Positions 53,720 through 64,000 of a stretch of DNA of 64,000 bases are shown here, piece by piece. The stretch is taken from NCBI GenBank assembly GCA_012295275.1, contig CM022673.1:7696311-7760310 (forward strand). The letters run 5' to 3'. The stretch is from Chrysomallon squamiferum (Eukaryota; Mollusca; Gastropoda; Neomphalida; Peltospiridae). Numbering within the stretch: the stretch's first letter is position 1; the number at the start of each line of letters is the position of its first letter. Made by a program: the position numbers and the translations under genes. The notes under the pieces were generated by a model. The model did not search any database. It had not been told where the DNA came from and was given only the letters and a program-made list of their open reading frames with translations.

Positions 53720-53883
53720 TGTATTATTAAAATAAAATAAAAAATAAAAGATAGAAGAAAATATTAAATAAATAATGGTGCGCCGAACCAATGGAGGAAA
53801 AACTTTTTATCGAATGTAAATAAACGAACCGCTTTATCACTTCGTCTAGACACGCTTGTCTTGGTACAGCGCATCGATTCCAT
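44438..53883 (-). CDS. LCMT2: LCMT2/TYW4, wybutosine-synthesis methyltransferase with Kelch repeats, 16 exons
   Basis: Final enzyme of wybutosine formation at position 37 of tRNA-Phe; uses S-adenosylmethionine. Exons in transcript order: 53883-53830, 53489-53365, 52781-52703, 52156-52073, 51640-51529, 50809-50662, 50249-50180, 49749-49718, 48993-48903, 48668-48458, 47912-47676, 47444-46668, 46203-46106, 45665-45481, 45102-44973, 44605-44438. All phases join, giving 866 residues. The N-terminal domain has [22 protein letters not shown], the SAM loop [12 protein letters not shown] (90-101), and [21 protein letters not shown]. From about residue 336 come Kelch units ([47 protein letters not shown]). 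The protein is about 180 residues longer than human, nearly all from an insertion in exon 12. The start MESMRC fits the usual short N-terminus. Confidence 0.94.
44767..44921. repeat. 31-bp minisatellite in LCMT2 intron 15
   Basis: Five units spaced exactly 31 bp (about 44767, 44798, 44829, 44860, 44891) share ATTATGAATA followed by a variable half and ATGAATAAA-like sequence. Confidence 0.8.
46187..46362. repeat. 57-59-bp tandem repeat duplicating an LCMT2 splice acceptor
   Basis: Three copies of ACTCCTTCCCTGTAAATAAAC with matching AT-rich tails (about 46194, 46252, 46311). The first copy contains the real acceptor and first bases of exon 13 (46203). The other two carry the same TTTACAG|G-type acceptor followed by GGAGTATGTG. 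Confidence 0.85.
47160..47290 (-). repeat. 18-bp coding repeat in LCMT2 exon 12
   Basis: About seven imperfect 18-bp units encode hexapeptides of the form QDNHEG at about residues 467-509. They form part of a polar insertion between Kelch units, followed by a Ser/Thr/Asn-rich stretch. Confidence 0.85.
49357..49447. repeat. (ATT)n microsatellite
   Basis: Lies in LCMT2 intron 8. The open frame across it encodes only Leu. Confidence 0.95.
51813..51870. repeat. (GT)n microsatellite
   Basis: Lies in LCMT2 intron 4. A partial duplicate follows at 51932-51972 with the same TCTTCATCAGAATGCT flank. Confidence 0.9.
53049..53275. repeat. Direct repeat A, LCMT2 intron 2
   Basis: Matches 54030-54260 in the same orientation over about 220 bp. 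Shared words include CAGTTATTCTGAAGTGCTTT, CAGAAAAGGCAACTAAATC, AATTATGTACTAGTAGTAAT and GCAGATTCTTTGACTG. Confidence 0.85.
53650..53715. repeat. (CA)n microsatellite
   Basis: About 66 bp in LCMT2 intron 1. Confidence 0.95.
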
Positions 53884-54029
53884 ACCATTTGTATTTCTTA
53901 TAAAACTATAGCAGTTTAATTTTCCAGTCTAACACTCGTAGGTGATTCTTCAAAATATCGCCTTGTCATTATCAAGATTACAAGTTGTTGTTAGTAAATC
54001 CATCCCTAAGTAATGTGATCTGCATGTGT

Positions 54030-54260
54030 ATGTATATAACCTTTTTTTTAAATATTTATAATATTTTTGAATTTGATTCATGATTGTTTTTTTTTTTTTT
54101 TTTGCCCAGTTATTCTGAAGTGCTTTAATCTGTACCAGAAAAGGCAACTAAATCTAAATGTCAGTGAAAATAAATTAACAATTCATTCAACAAACTGAAT
54201 TATGTACTAGTAGTAATTAAACGCAGATTCTTTGACTGCGAAATCTATATCCTTTCTTTG
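54030..54260. repeat. Direct repeat B, upstream of LCMT2
   Basis: Partner of 53049-53275. The two copies lie either side of LCMT2 exons 1 and 2. Confidence 0.85.
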
Positions 54261-54358
54261 TTTTTTCATATAGAGAGAAAGAAAAATACTTATCAACCTC
54301 AGAATATCTGGTTACTTGATGGTTTGAGTAATTGTAATTTAAGATCACTCTAAAAATT

Positions 54359-54360
<2 letters not shown>

Positions 54361-54432
<72 letters not shown>
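54361..54432. repeat. (TC)n microsatellite
   Basis: About 72 bp, pure. Confidence 0.97.
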
Positions 54433-54435
<3 letters not shown>

Positions 54436-55866
54436 AAACATGTAACTAATTATGAGCTGATTAAATGTTAAGGTATCATTGTGTGGTAAATCCAATTGTC
54501 CACAATGGCATGTTTGGGAAAGGGAAAAATTTCAGAAATTGTTAAAAACGGAACTGAACATTTATTGTCGTTATGTTTTTATACTGATGACAGGGATAAA
54601 AAGGACTAACGAATGAGATATCAAATTTACAAATTTAGACGATTAGAATAGATAAATATACCACATTAATCACATAAAATTATATTTTTTATGAAGCAGG
54701 CTTAGTCACCAAACAAGTTAAACATGAACCTATCCAGACTCTTACACGTCAGCGTATAAATAAACAAGTAAAAGGAAATCCTCTATATACTCATACTGGT
54801 GTTTCCCCTTCTGATATGCAAACATAATTATCACGAAAGGTTTATCGTAACCTAAGGTTGGTAACACTGGTATGGTAGGAGTGATAAGAATTAAAACCAA
54901 ACCATTTTCAATATGAATCGTGTTGGTAAGTAAATTATTTCTCTTTAAGCCATAATTCTTTATGATATGTGCACAGTATATGTCACATTATAAAATAAAC
55001 GCCAAGATAACCCACATTGATCATAATATTTTAAAACTGAACAAACAGTTGCAATTCGAAAACCTCCCCAAAGCCACTCTACTGGGAAACCTTGTATAAA
55101 TAAGCTAATTTATTGTTGTTAATTATTGATTCAGGATGTAGTTTCTTGAATTAAACGTTATGGTATACTATACGTAAAATAATTGTATTATTAATAATAA
55201 TAATAATAATAATAACTGAATAATTTCCTTAAGTCCGTTCAGTGTATAAAATGTTCAGACTTGCAACTGTTGTCATTGTTCGTGATTTATCGATAAGTTA
55301 TTTCCTCTGAGGGTTCAGCGAGTCTCGTTTGTCACTGATAATTTTAGGTCATAACAATAAACGAACATTCTTCACACGGCGCATAGGAATCCCGTGGAAA
55401 TTAAAGTGTTTTTATATATATACACGTTTTGAACGTACGTATTACACATAGTAAGTTACGTTAAAAAAAAAATATATATATTCATTTACCACAATTTCTT
55501 ATAACATAAAATACATTTACTGTGGATATATAAATTATCTGTTGTTGTTAAACGAGACTACTTATTTCTGGTTTGTTTTATTTTATCTGGTCATTTATTT
55601 ATTTACTTATTTATTGCTTATTTATTTATTTATTTATTTAATAATTTATTTATTTTTGTATTGTTCCTGTTTTTTTTGTTTTTGTTTTTTTCTGGTTGTT
55701 GTTGTTATTATTATTATTATTATTTTCAGATTCGTTTACAAACATAAGCTTAAATGACAGTGATGGAATGCGAGTAGAATTAATAAGTCTTTATGTAGTT
55801 AAACAAGATAACTGCCTTAACATAGGTGTCAAGGAAAACCAATAAAACTGGACCATAACAAGGACC

Positions 55867-56132
55867 ATGTCGAAAAAACAAGAAGATAAGAATTACATCA
55901 ATTTGCTTAATACGGATGATGTGGGTTACTTAAATGTAAATGATGTATTAAATGAAGCAAACGAAGAGGATTACGTAAATTCTGCGGTTTTTAAGTTGAA
56001 AAACAGTGCTTCTAAATCGGAAGAAAATGACACGGGAGATTATCTGCATCCTGTAATGACGTCAGAGTCAGACTATGTTGAAATAATTGAACAACCTTAT
56101 GTCCAAACACGGTTAGTAAAATAGTGAGAGAG

Positions 56133-56175
<43 letters not shown>

Positions 56176-56490
56176 CATTATGGATATTTATATATTACTC
56201 TATTACAGAGTTACAACAGAAATTACAAACATCTCATTATATTTTTATTTTTATTCAGTTTTGGGTTGTTGTTTTTTTTTATTTTATTTTTATGTTTATC
56301 TTAGGAAACATCCAGAGATGAGAAAAACAAAGACTGAAGAGGATCCTGACTATATAAATATTAGGGAAGGTTTAGCAGGTACTATACATATTCACTGTAT
56401 TATGTCACTATTTCACACCATCTCATTTATTTTTTGATTTTCATCTACTGGTTGAGTCTGGGTTAGAACCTTAATACTAGCTTAAAACAT

Positions 56491-56542
<52 letters not shown>

Positions 56543-57145
56543 CATGTGTGTGTGTATGTGTGATTTTGTGTGCATTTTGTTTAAAATAAGATTTTTGAAG
56601 ATATGTAATAGTTATTATGTTTTTTTTTAAAAAAAAAAAACTACTACTACTACTACTACTACTAATAATAATAATAATAATAATTATTATTATTATTATT
56701 ATTATTATTATTGTTGTTGTTTTGTTGTTATTGTTGTTGTTGATAATGTAGGTTTTGTTTATTTATCTAGTTCTTACTTGAGTACATAGCTACTTACTCC
56801 CGTGTACATACTAACTTACTTACTTACTTATTGTGTATATATATATATATATATATTGCAGAACAAATATTTCATGTTTTTGTAAAACCTTTCAACTGCT
56901 TGAAGACTCCGCCATCGTTTGGTCACTGCACACTGGCGGTTAGTGACACAGACATTCAGCTCAGATCGACAGATAACCAAACCGTTTTTCTTACGTGGCC
57001 TATTAAATTCATCCGACGTTATGGCTGGAGCAAAACATCATTCTACATCGAGGCAGGACGATTCTGCGAGTCAGGCCCAGGACTCATTGCGTTTGTTACG
57101 GACCAGGGGAGAGAAATCTGTGACGTCTTAAAACAACAATTATGA
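55867..57145 (+). CDS. Small adaptor: tyrosine-motif N-terminus plus Dok/IRS-type PTB domain (gene 1)
   Basis: Exons 55867-56111, 56305-56378 and 56862-57145 join in phase to 200 residues. Residues 107-200 form one IRS-type PTB domain: FNCLKTPPSFGHC, LTWPIKFIRRYGW (R158, R159) and FYIEAGRFCESGPG. The RR[FY]G and EAGR blocks match Dok-family PTB domains, which bind NPxY-type phosphotyrosine. Residues 1-106 are acidic and hold seven tyrosines in SH2-ligand-like settings: Y10-INL, Y21-LNV, Y36-VNS, Y59-LHP, Y70-VEI, Y78-VQT, Y98-INI. Four are YxN, the Grb2 SH2 preference. There is no PH domain, signal peptide or membrane segment, and no N-terminal Gly for myristoylation as in FRS2. It is likely a cytoplasmic adaptor linking an activated receptor to Grb2/Ras; this role is inferred. 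An upstream non-coding exon is possible. Confidence 0.88.
56135..56179. repeat. (ATT)n microsatellite
   Basis: In intron 1 of PTB gene 1. Intron 2 holds (GT)n at about 56492-56533 and compound ACT/AAT/ATT/GTT runs at about 56640-56735. Confidence 0.9.
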
Positions 57146-57342
57146 CACGCGTTTAACTATTGCCGATTAATGATGCATGATGCATACCACCACGGTATAC
57201 GAAAGTTATCATTAACTTTTTAACATTGTCGCTAAATCCAGTGTTTTGGATGATTAAACGTTTTAAAATTGTCACTTAGTATGACACATGCATCATTTAT
57301 TTTCTAATGTTCTCCTTAAGTATACAGGGTTAAAATGTTTAA

Positions 57343-57348
<6 letters not shown>

Positions 57349-57411
<63 letters not shown>
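57349..57411. repeat. (TC)n microsatellite
   Basis: Pure run about 200 bp after PTB gene 1. Confidence 0.97.
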
Positions 57412-57413
<2 letters not shown>

Positions 57414-58096
57414 GATTTTATTTTGACTGTTATGCTGTAACATAGCTTAACCATAGGCTACCAGTCACAAAGTTGTGCCAAGCTGAAGGAGTTCCATGAT
57501 GATATGTACCCGTTTTGACATTACACCACAGATTCACTTTTAAACCTTTTCATTTCTTGAAATTCAGATTTAGGTTTAGCTCTTATTACACGGTCGATTC
57601 TATAAGAATCGAGTGAAAGTATGTAAAGATATTATAAAATTACTGTTTAAAGCACAAAATTACAGGATCATTCAACATTAATTGCATGAATTATAATATA
57701 AAATCAGTAATATAATATACATAAAATTAAAAATTAAAAAAAAAAAAATGTAATTAATTTACGCTATTAGTAATTGTCATTAGGAATTAAATTTTCTGTT
57801 GCTGTCTTAGTTTCATTGGAAAAACGATTTGCTACAGTTTACTATTTTAGCAAGAAATAAAGCTTGTATCTGACTGAAATGCGTGCTTGACCCACCAGAG
57901 GGTGTACTTACGTGTCAGATGGCTGATTTATTTACAGATTTAGATTTATCCAAAATAAATTATGTTTCACATCTGTAGTAGTAGTTTCAATTCTAAACTG
58001 AAAAATTCACAGTCAGAAACCTAAAAAAAACCCGAATAAATAATAATAATAATAAAAGATGCCTGAATATATTCTTTTGTTAGCTTATTATTTTTG

Positions 58097-58298
58097 TTAT
58101 TAATATGTGTGTGTGGGTGTGTCTGTGTGTGAGAATTACACCATCTCACAAACCCCTTCGTTTGCCAATCACCACCACCTGTCACAAGTCACTGACGCGA
58201 CTCGAACGTATGACATCCATTCGCCGGCGGATGACGTTACCGTTCTTTAATCAAGACACCCTCAGCAACTTGGTTTATAATCTTTATTATTAATATGT
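58097..58298 (-). mobile_element. tRNA-derived SINE with target-site duplication
   Basis: The interval 58109-58286 is flanked by the direct repeat TTATTAATATGT (58097-58108 and 58287-58298). On the minus strand the head contains AACGGTAACGTC (A-box-like D arm), a CATCC...GGATG stem, and ACGTTCGAGTCGCG, a good pol III B box. The 3' end runs into CACACA repeats. GC content is well above the surroundings. tRNA-derived SINEs are known in cephalopods; which family this is cannot be told here. Confidence 0.6.
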
Positions 58299-59044
58299 AT
58301 GTGTGTCTTTCATGTATGTATTTATGCAGATATGAATGTGTAACTAAGCCGCATTAAGATGTAAATGAGAAGGTAATGTTAGCCACCATTGGAGAACAAA
58401 ACCCTCTTTGTTACGTCCAGGTTATTTGGATTTGTTGACAATACCTGGCATTGAGCTGTTTTCCTCGTTTGTACACTGTCGTAAAGGAAAATATGTGTTT
58501 CTTTCTGCCCTGAATTCTCGATTCAAGTTACACGGTATTTCAGTAAGAGCTTTTCTCTATTGTTTAAACTTTGCTTAACCCGGGTAATGTATTTAAATTT
58601 ATATTTAAACAAAACAAAAGAACAAACAAACCAAACAAATCAGAATAAAACAAAAGAAATAGCACATATACAGATATTCACATACATACATATACACATA
58701 TACACATATTCACATAGACTACACACATTCACATAAACACCGACGTAAAATTCTAAAACTGCAAGTGGTTTCAAACAATAACGACAATACAGGTTTGAAA
58801 TAACATTAATATCTACAGAAGAAAAACATGCAGCTGAATAAAAGGTAATAACATAATACGGATAGTAGAATACAACAGAAAAACACCAAAGAGTCGAATC
58901 CTGAATGGCCTGACTACAGATTTAAATAAATTTAAAAAAAATAAAATTATTATTTAAATCAAATGCTTTAGTGGAAAATGAAAAATGAAGGAAAAGAGCG
59001 GTTTAAAAGGAAATAATAATGCCCAGATAAAACGTTATAAAATA

Positions 59045-59133
59045 GTATGTATGTATGTATGTATGTATGTATGTATGTATGTATGTATGTATGTATGTAT
59101 GTATGTATGTATGTATGTATGTATGTATGTATG
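59045..59133. repeat. (ATGT)n tetranucleotide repeat
   Basis: About 22 units, followed by degenerate GTAT/ATGT units to about 59190. Open frames across it encode MYVC or HTYI repeats only. Confidence 0.97.
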
Positions 59134-59383
59134 TGTGTGTATATATGTATGTATTATGTATGTATGTATGTATGTACGTTATGTATGTATATTTTGTCCT
59201 TTGTGATGTATTGTAAACTAGCAAATAAGCGTTCAGTATTGAAATAATCACTTATATAATAAATAAACACTTCTTGAATTCAGTATTTTTGTACTCCAAC
59301 CATGTGAGCACATGGGTCATACTATATAATAATAATTAAGACAATGTTAACTTTAATGGTATGTCTTAAATAAATACTTTTGT

Positions 59384-59428
59384 ATTATTATTATTATCAT
59401 CATCACATCATCATCAGCATCATCATCA

Positions 59429-59462
<34 letters not shown>

Positions 59463-59481
59463 CATCATCATCATCGTCATC

Positions 59482-59513
<32 letters not shown>

Positions 59514-59572
59514 TATTATTATTATTATTATCATATTATTATTATTATTATTGCTGTTGTTGTTGTTGTTGT
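59384..59572. repeat. Compound (ATT)n/(CAT)n/(GTT)n repeat
   Basis: Alternating trinucleotide blocks. Confidence 0.95.
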
Positions 59573-61355
59573 TTCATTGTTTATTTTTCAAACGACCATT
59601 CTTTGGTAAATATACACATGAATAATAAAAACAAAAATTAACAAAAATTAAATATGCTTTGTTGACATCATCTCTGCCCACTGACGTCATTTCGTACAAG
59701 AAAGGCAGAGAAAATGGTAGTCACGCATGTTTGTTTACTGTCAAAATAATATAATATTAAATAACTGAACATACTATTACAACTTTTGTTACTACTAAAC
59801 TAATAATAATAACAGTAACAATAATAATAATAATAATAACAACAACAACAATAATTTAGTAATACACTAAAGCAACGTCATGTGAAACTGTCGGGATCTT
59901 TTCTGCATCTCTATATACGAAATGATGTCATCATTTATAAAAGAAGGGGAAAAAAGTAAAGATAAAGTAGTCTCCTTTACTTGTTATTTTATTGTCAAGG
60001 CTCCTCGGTAGAAATAAATATATTACAATTATGTTTAGCAATTTTTACGTATTGTCACCTAACTTACATTTTAATTTCTAAACCACATACTTACTATGTT
60101 TCAAACTATCCTATCAGGAAACATATATTTCACTATAAATGGCCTTGTCGAACGCACAGTTTGACCGAGTGAAACAACTAGGAAGTTTATTTTACCTAAA
60201 AAAAAAAAGTAGATATGCACACGTGACCCACTCGCTGTAAAGTTACATGCCGATATATGTTACCCGTAAGATTTATATTCAGAACTAGGTTAACACAAAG
60301 CGGACGAAATTTTGTTAAAAACTGGCGAATACGTGAGTACGTAATTTACAGATACATTAAATAATGAAGTAGCAAAAATTGGTCTAAAGTACATTTCGAT
60401 AATAGCGTTGTTACTGGAGGGTATACGAACGACTCTGAAAGTTGGGGAAGCGGGCGCGGTGTAATGGGTGCATTCAGTGAATACGGAGTGGGTTGTAGGC
60501 AGCTCAGAGTTGATACGAGACGAGATGAGATTTAGAATCAGTCGTATAAATATGTTTATTTAATTTTTCAAACAGCTTCCCGTGACTGGTTTTTGTCAAA
60601 GTCCAACACACATGCACTCGATATGATTTTTACACACACACACACACACACTCACACAAACACATATACACACACATACACACACATACATACATACATA
60701 AATACACATACATACACAAACATACAAACATACGCACAGTCTGAGAATCATTCATCCGGAATGCTTGAAATTAGATGTCTTGGATTCTGGAATACAAAGA
60801 GAAAGCATAAGTATCGGGTCTAAATATAAATTCGAATTCCATATATATTTCATATACAGCTTATACAAATAGTCTGCAGGGTTTATTATATAACTGTGAG
60901 CAGAAAACATAGTTTGTGTATACATAACAGTCCGAAAACTATTAAGATCTAACTATTAATACTACTCGGAAAAAGTTTCGGATTTCCGAATCAAAGGATA
61001 TAGGATCCTCAGACGGAAATACTAACCACTAAAATGAAACTCAAAAAAAGGGAGGCAGTGGGGTTTTTTTCATATAAGATCTCGAATTTAATATTCTTTA
61101 TTTTTTGAGATTATATGTGTATTTGAATGCATGTATATGAGTGAGATGCATATAATTTATATCTGTGTGTATTATATGAGGGTTTGTATATGTTTGTGCC
61201 AATATGTGTGTGGGTGTGTGTATATGTGTGTGTGTGTGTTGATGGGTTTGTTATGTGGTATCACTCTAATATATAATGAAAAGAGAAGTAATATATAATC
61301 TTTTTCTTCTTCTTTTTCTTCTTATCATCCTGTTCATCATCACCATCCTCTTTAC

Positions 61356-61414
<59 letters not shown>

Positions 61415-61480
61415 TATTATTATTATTATTATTACCATTATTATTATTATTACCATTATTATTATTATTATTATTATTAG
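61356..61480. repeat. (ATT)n microsatellite
   Basis: Interrupted by a few ATTACC units. It ends about 135 bp upstream of the PTB gene 2 start. Confidence 0.95.
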
Positions 61481-61616
61481 CTTAAAAAGAAAGACATTCA
61501 CAATAAGGATTTTCGGAATCTACAGAAACTTAGATACTGAAGAATAAACACACCATTTAACCAAATTTCTGGGACGAATACCGCTGGAATGGCTAGTAAC
61601 ATTTAATATAAAAACA

Positions 61617-62558
61617 ATGACCGAGACTGAAATAAATTACGACAACATCGACGATGAAGACAACAGATTGTACACGAATTTGACCGACAGTTTAGAAGGT
61701 ATGTGTAATTTATATTCCTGTTACACAGTCTTTGCTAACAACAAAACATAACAATGCAGTTTGCCATTATCATTTCCCCCCACTTTACATCCATATACAT
61801 ATACATATACATATATATATAGATAGACAGATATATAGCTATATATATACGTGAACATAGAAACACACACACACACACACACACACATACATACATACAT
61901 GCTTTCATGAAAAAAGAGCTTTGTCATATAAAACCCCCAGAAAAAGATAAGATTACACAAGTAACAACGGATAACAGGTACATAAAGAAAACTCTGCTGT
62001 ACAGTAAATAGCCTAATCATGATCTGACTAATAGCCCGTCACGTTACTTCTAACCCACAGAAATACATGTCACCGTACACTGCTAGAAAACAGAGCTAAA
62101 AAAACATAGTCATGTACCCGTATCACACAAGCACCTTGTATTATTATTATTATTTTTATTATTATTATTATTACTATTATTATTATTATTATTTTTATTA
62201 TTATTATTTTTATTTTTTTATTTTTTTTTCAGAAAAAGTTTTTGATGTCTACACTGAACCATTTGAATGCAAAAAGACACCGCCATCGTTTGGCAAGTGT
62301 TTGTTGGCGATAAACGACGACTGCCTGGAACTTCGGTCAAAGGACAGTTCAGAAACTTTTCTAAAATGGCCGATAGTGTACATCCGTCGCTTTGGTTACA
62401 GCGAGCGGGGACTCCATCTCGAGGCTGGGCGTCGCTGCGAATCCGGAGAAGGTCAATTTATTTTCTTAACTGCAGAAGGAAATCGACTGAACGAAGAACT
62501 GAAGTTACGAATATGCAGAAAGAAAGCGTTCATTACATCTTCGAATTTTTCTAAGTGA
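61617..62558 (+). CDS. Small adaptor: tyrosine-motif N-terminus plus Dok/IRS-type PTB domain (gene 2)
   Basis: Exons 61617-61698 and 62233-62558 join in phase to 135 residues. An upstream ATG at 61590 runs into a stop at once, so 61617 is the start. The 27-residue N-terminus has just two tyrosines, Y8-DNI and Y19-TNL, both in YxN (Grb2 SH2) form. The PTB domain aligns with gene 1 from the first exon residue: FxCxKTPPSFGxC, FLKWPIVYIRRFGYS, HLEAGRRCESGEG, LTAEGN. The intron before the PTB exon is phase 1 in both genes and splits a Glu codon. A basic, Ser-rich tail (RKKAFITSSNFSK) is unique to this copy. It is a tandem paralogue of gene 1 on the same strand, more diverged than the GPCR pair. 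A role as a receptor-to-Grb2 adaptor is inferred. Confidence 0.86.
62140..62210. repeat. (ATT)n repeat before PTB gene 2 acceptor
   Basis: ATT units grade into a T-rich tract that serves as the polypyrimidine tract of the acceptor at 62232. Confidence 0.85.
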
Positions 62559-64000
62559 GGGGAAAGTATTTAGTGTGTGTGATTCGGTGCAGTACGCTCG
62601 GTTTAATTGTATTCTTGGTGATTTTTTGGAAGATGCGGATCGAGGTTCGTCTCGAAAACAGAGTCAACTTGCTTACAAAAGACGTATTAATATAACATGA
62701 AGTTGTTAGTTTGACATTCAGTATAACTCTTTGATATACTAACAGTTGAACATATTTTTGGTTTTTTGATTTAGTGTTTAATCTAAAGTTCTTTCTTATT
62801 TTATTTTTTATTTTTTATTTTTTGCGCATTCGTGAAAAATGTCATCTGTCGGTTTATAAACATCAGTAAGAGAGAGAGAGAGAGACAGAGAGATTAACAG
62901 CATTTATATATGATTGTGTTCATGATAATATTATGTATTGGTAAAACTTAATTTCATGATGTTTTATTTTTTGTCGTTTTTCTCTTCTTTTTTTTTTTTT
63001 AATTTTAAAATTTTTTTATGAGTGATTTTTTTTTTTTTTTTTTTAAATATGTTTGTTTTAATATATTTTAAATAACTAAATTGTGATATTTGTACATTAA
63101 TTTTCTTTAATATTTTTATCATTTGCTACTTTATTTTATTTTATGGTATGTTATTTTATTTTCTATTTATTTATCGCTTTATTTTAAATGATACAAATTC
63201 ATTTATTCATTTAAACTATAAAGACTAAACTATAATTCTAACGTTAAATATTTTTCCATTAACAAATACTTTTTAGTTTTAGTTTTTCAGTATAGTATGA
63301 AAGAGAATAACAGAGAAATATAGAAATATATAATTAAAGATTTGTGATGATTGTTTTTTATAAATCTATAAAGACTGAGTCTCGGTAAACAGAAATTGAA
63401 AATTAAATAAACCTGTTTTAGTTTTGCTTCAGCTAAAATGACTGCAATGAGCTGAAGATAACTGTTTTTTAATGCATAACTTTCATATCCATTCTTCCAC
63501 CAAACATATACTCACATCCTAACTATAATTATTAGTTATAAGCAATACATTCAGTCAACGTGTACAAACATGATACATTGACTGAATATATGTGTATATA
63601 TCTACATATGTATGTATTTCTGTATGTACATATGTATATGTGAATGTGTGTGTATATATATGTATGCACGTATATATGAATGTACATATATATGAATGGA
63701 TGCATATATGTATATATGTGTCTGTATGTGTGTATAAATATAAAATGAGTTCGTTAATTCAATGGTTTTATTTTATTTAAATAGTTATTAGAAGATTTCT
63801 AAAGGTTTTAATTGTTCTGAAATCTGCGACAACTTCATAAACTCTTTTGTCTACGTAAAAAAAAAAAGACCTCTTTATTATATGCAATGCCTATAACTAG
63901 ACGTATGTAAATGATTTCTCTGTGTGTAATCTTTTTGTGGCCCAGTGACTGTATTAATATATGTGACAGTTTTACTAAATGTCTTGGAGATAAAGATAAC
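62559..64000. other. 3' flank of PTB gene 2, no gene seen
   Basis: AT-rich DNA with T-runs near 62985-63045 and TATG-type repeats at 63585-63740. No conserved frame or RNA gene was recognised. Confidence 0.6.

Larger units (their letters stand above)
53884..55866. other. Divergent intergenic region between LCMT2 and PTB gene 1
   Basis: Holds both promoters, direct repeat B (54030-54260) and a (TC)n run (54361-54432). Several AT-rich runs (for example 55590-55725) precede the PTB gene. No further gene seen. Confidence 0.6.
57146..61616. other. Intergenic between the two PTB genes
   Basis: Contains (TC)n at 57349-57411, a SINE (58109-58286), (ATGT)n, and compound ATT/CAT runs. A third PTB copy was looked for by eye and not seen. 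A GC-richer patch at about 60415-60540 is unassigned. Confidence 0.65.

Noticed and set aside
59003-59251. Long MYVC / HTYI open frames on both strands
   Set aside because: Pure translation of the ATGT tetranucleotide repeat.

Overview
The window is AT-rich animal DNA with long introns and very dense di-, tri- and tetranucleotide microsatellites. It has GT-AG spliced genes, rhodopsin-family receptors and Dok-type signalling domains. This fits a lophotrochozoan, most likely a cephalopod such as an octopus. That placement is an inference from genome texture and protein character, not a proven identification.

Layout. (1) 1-8230, minus strand: a 15-exon CWF19L1 gene, a splicing and lariat-debranching cofactor relative. 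It is complete at the 5' end and cut by the window edge a few codons before its 3' end. It carries a probable U12-type intron and an apparent 1-nt frameshift in exon 2. (2) 8231-22000: two intronless aminergic-type GPCR genes in tandem (14428-15441 and 20505-21518), with duplicated upstream DNA. A hairpin MITE lies before the first copy and an inverted-repeat-bounded element lies between them. (3) 22000-33900: a gene desert of simple repeats with a dead non-LTR retrotransposon tail, a pogo/Tigger-like MITE with a TA target duplication, and a tRNA-like SINE head. (4) 33988-43224, plus strand: a complete 17-exon SMARCAL1 annealing-helicase gene. (5) 44438-53883, minus strand: a complete 16-exon LCMT2/TYW4 wybutosine-synthesis gene, tail to tail with SMARCAL1. 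(6) 55867-62558, plus strand: two tandem small genes, each joining a short tyrosine-motif N-terminus to one Dok/IRS-type PTB domain.

The three long genes are housekeeping genes acting in splicing, fork repair and tRNA modification. The accessory content is the receptor pair and the PTB pair. The PTB pair is the best candidate for an undescribed system: adaptors of 200 and 135 residues with Grb2-type YxN motifs ahead of the PTB domain, and no PH domain. Exon boundaries were placed by eye from splice consensus, codon phase and remembered family sequence; no alignment or transcript data were available.
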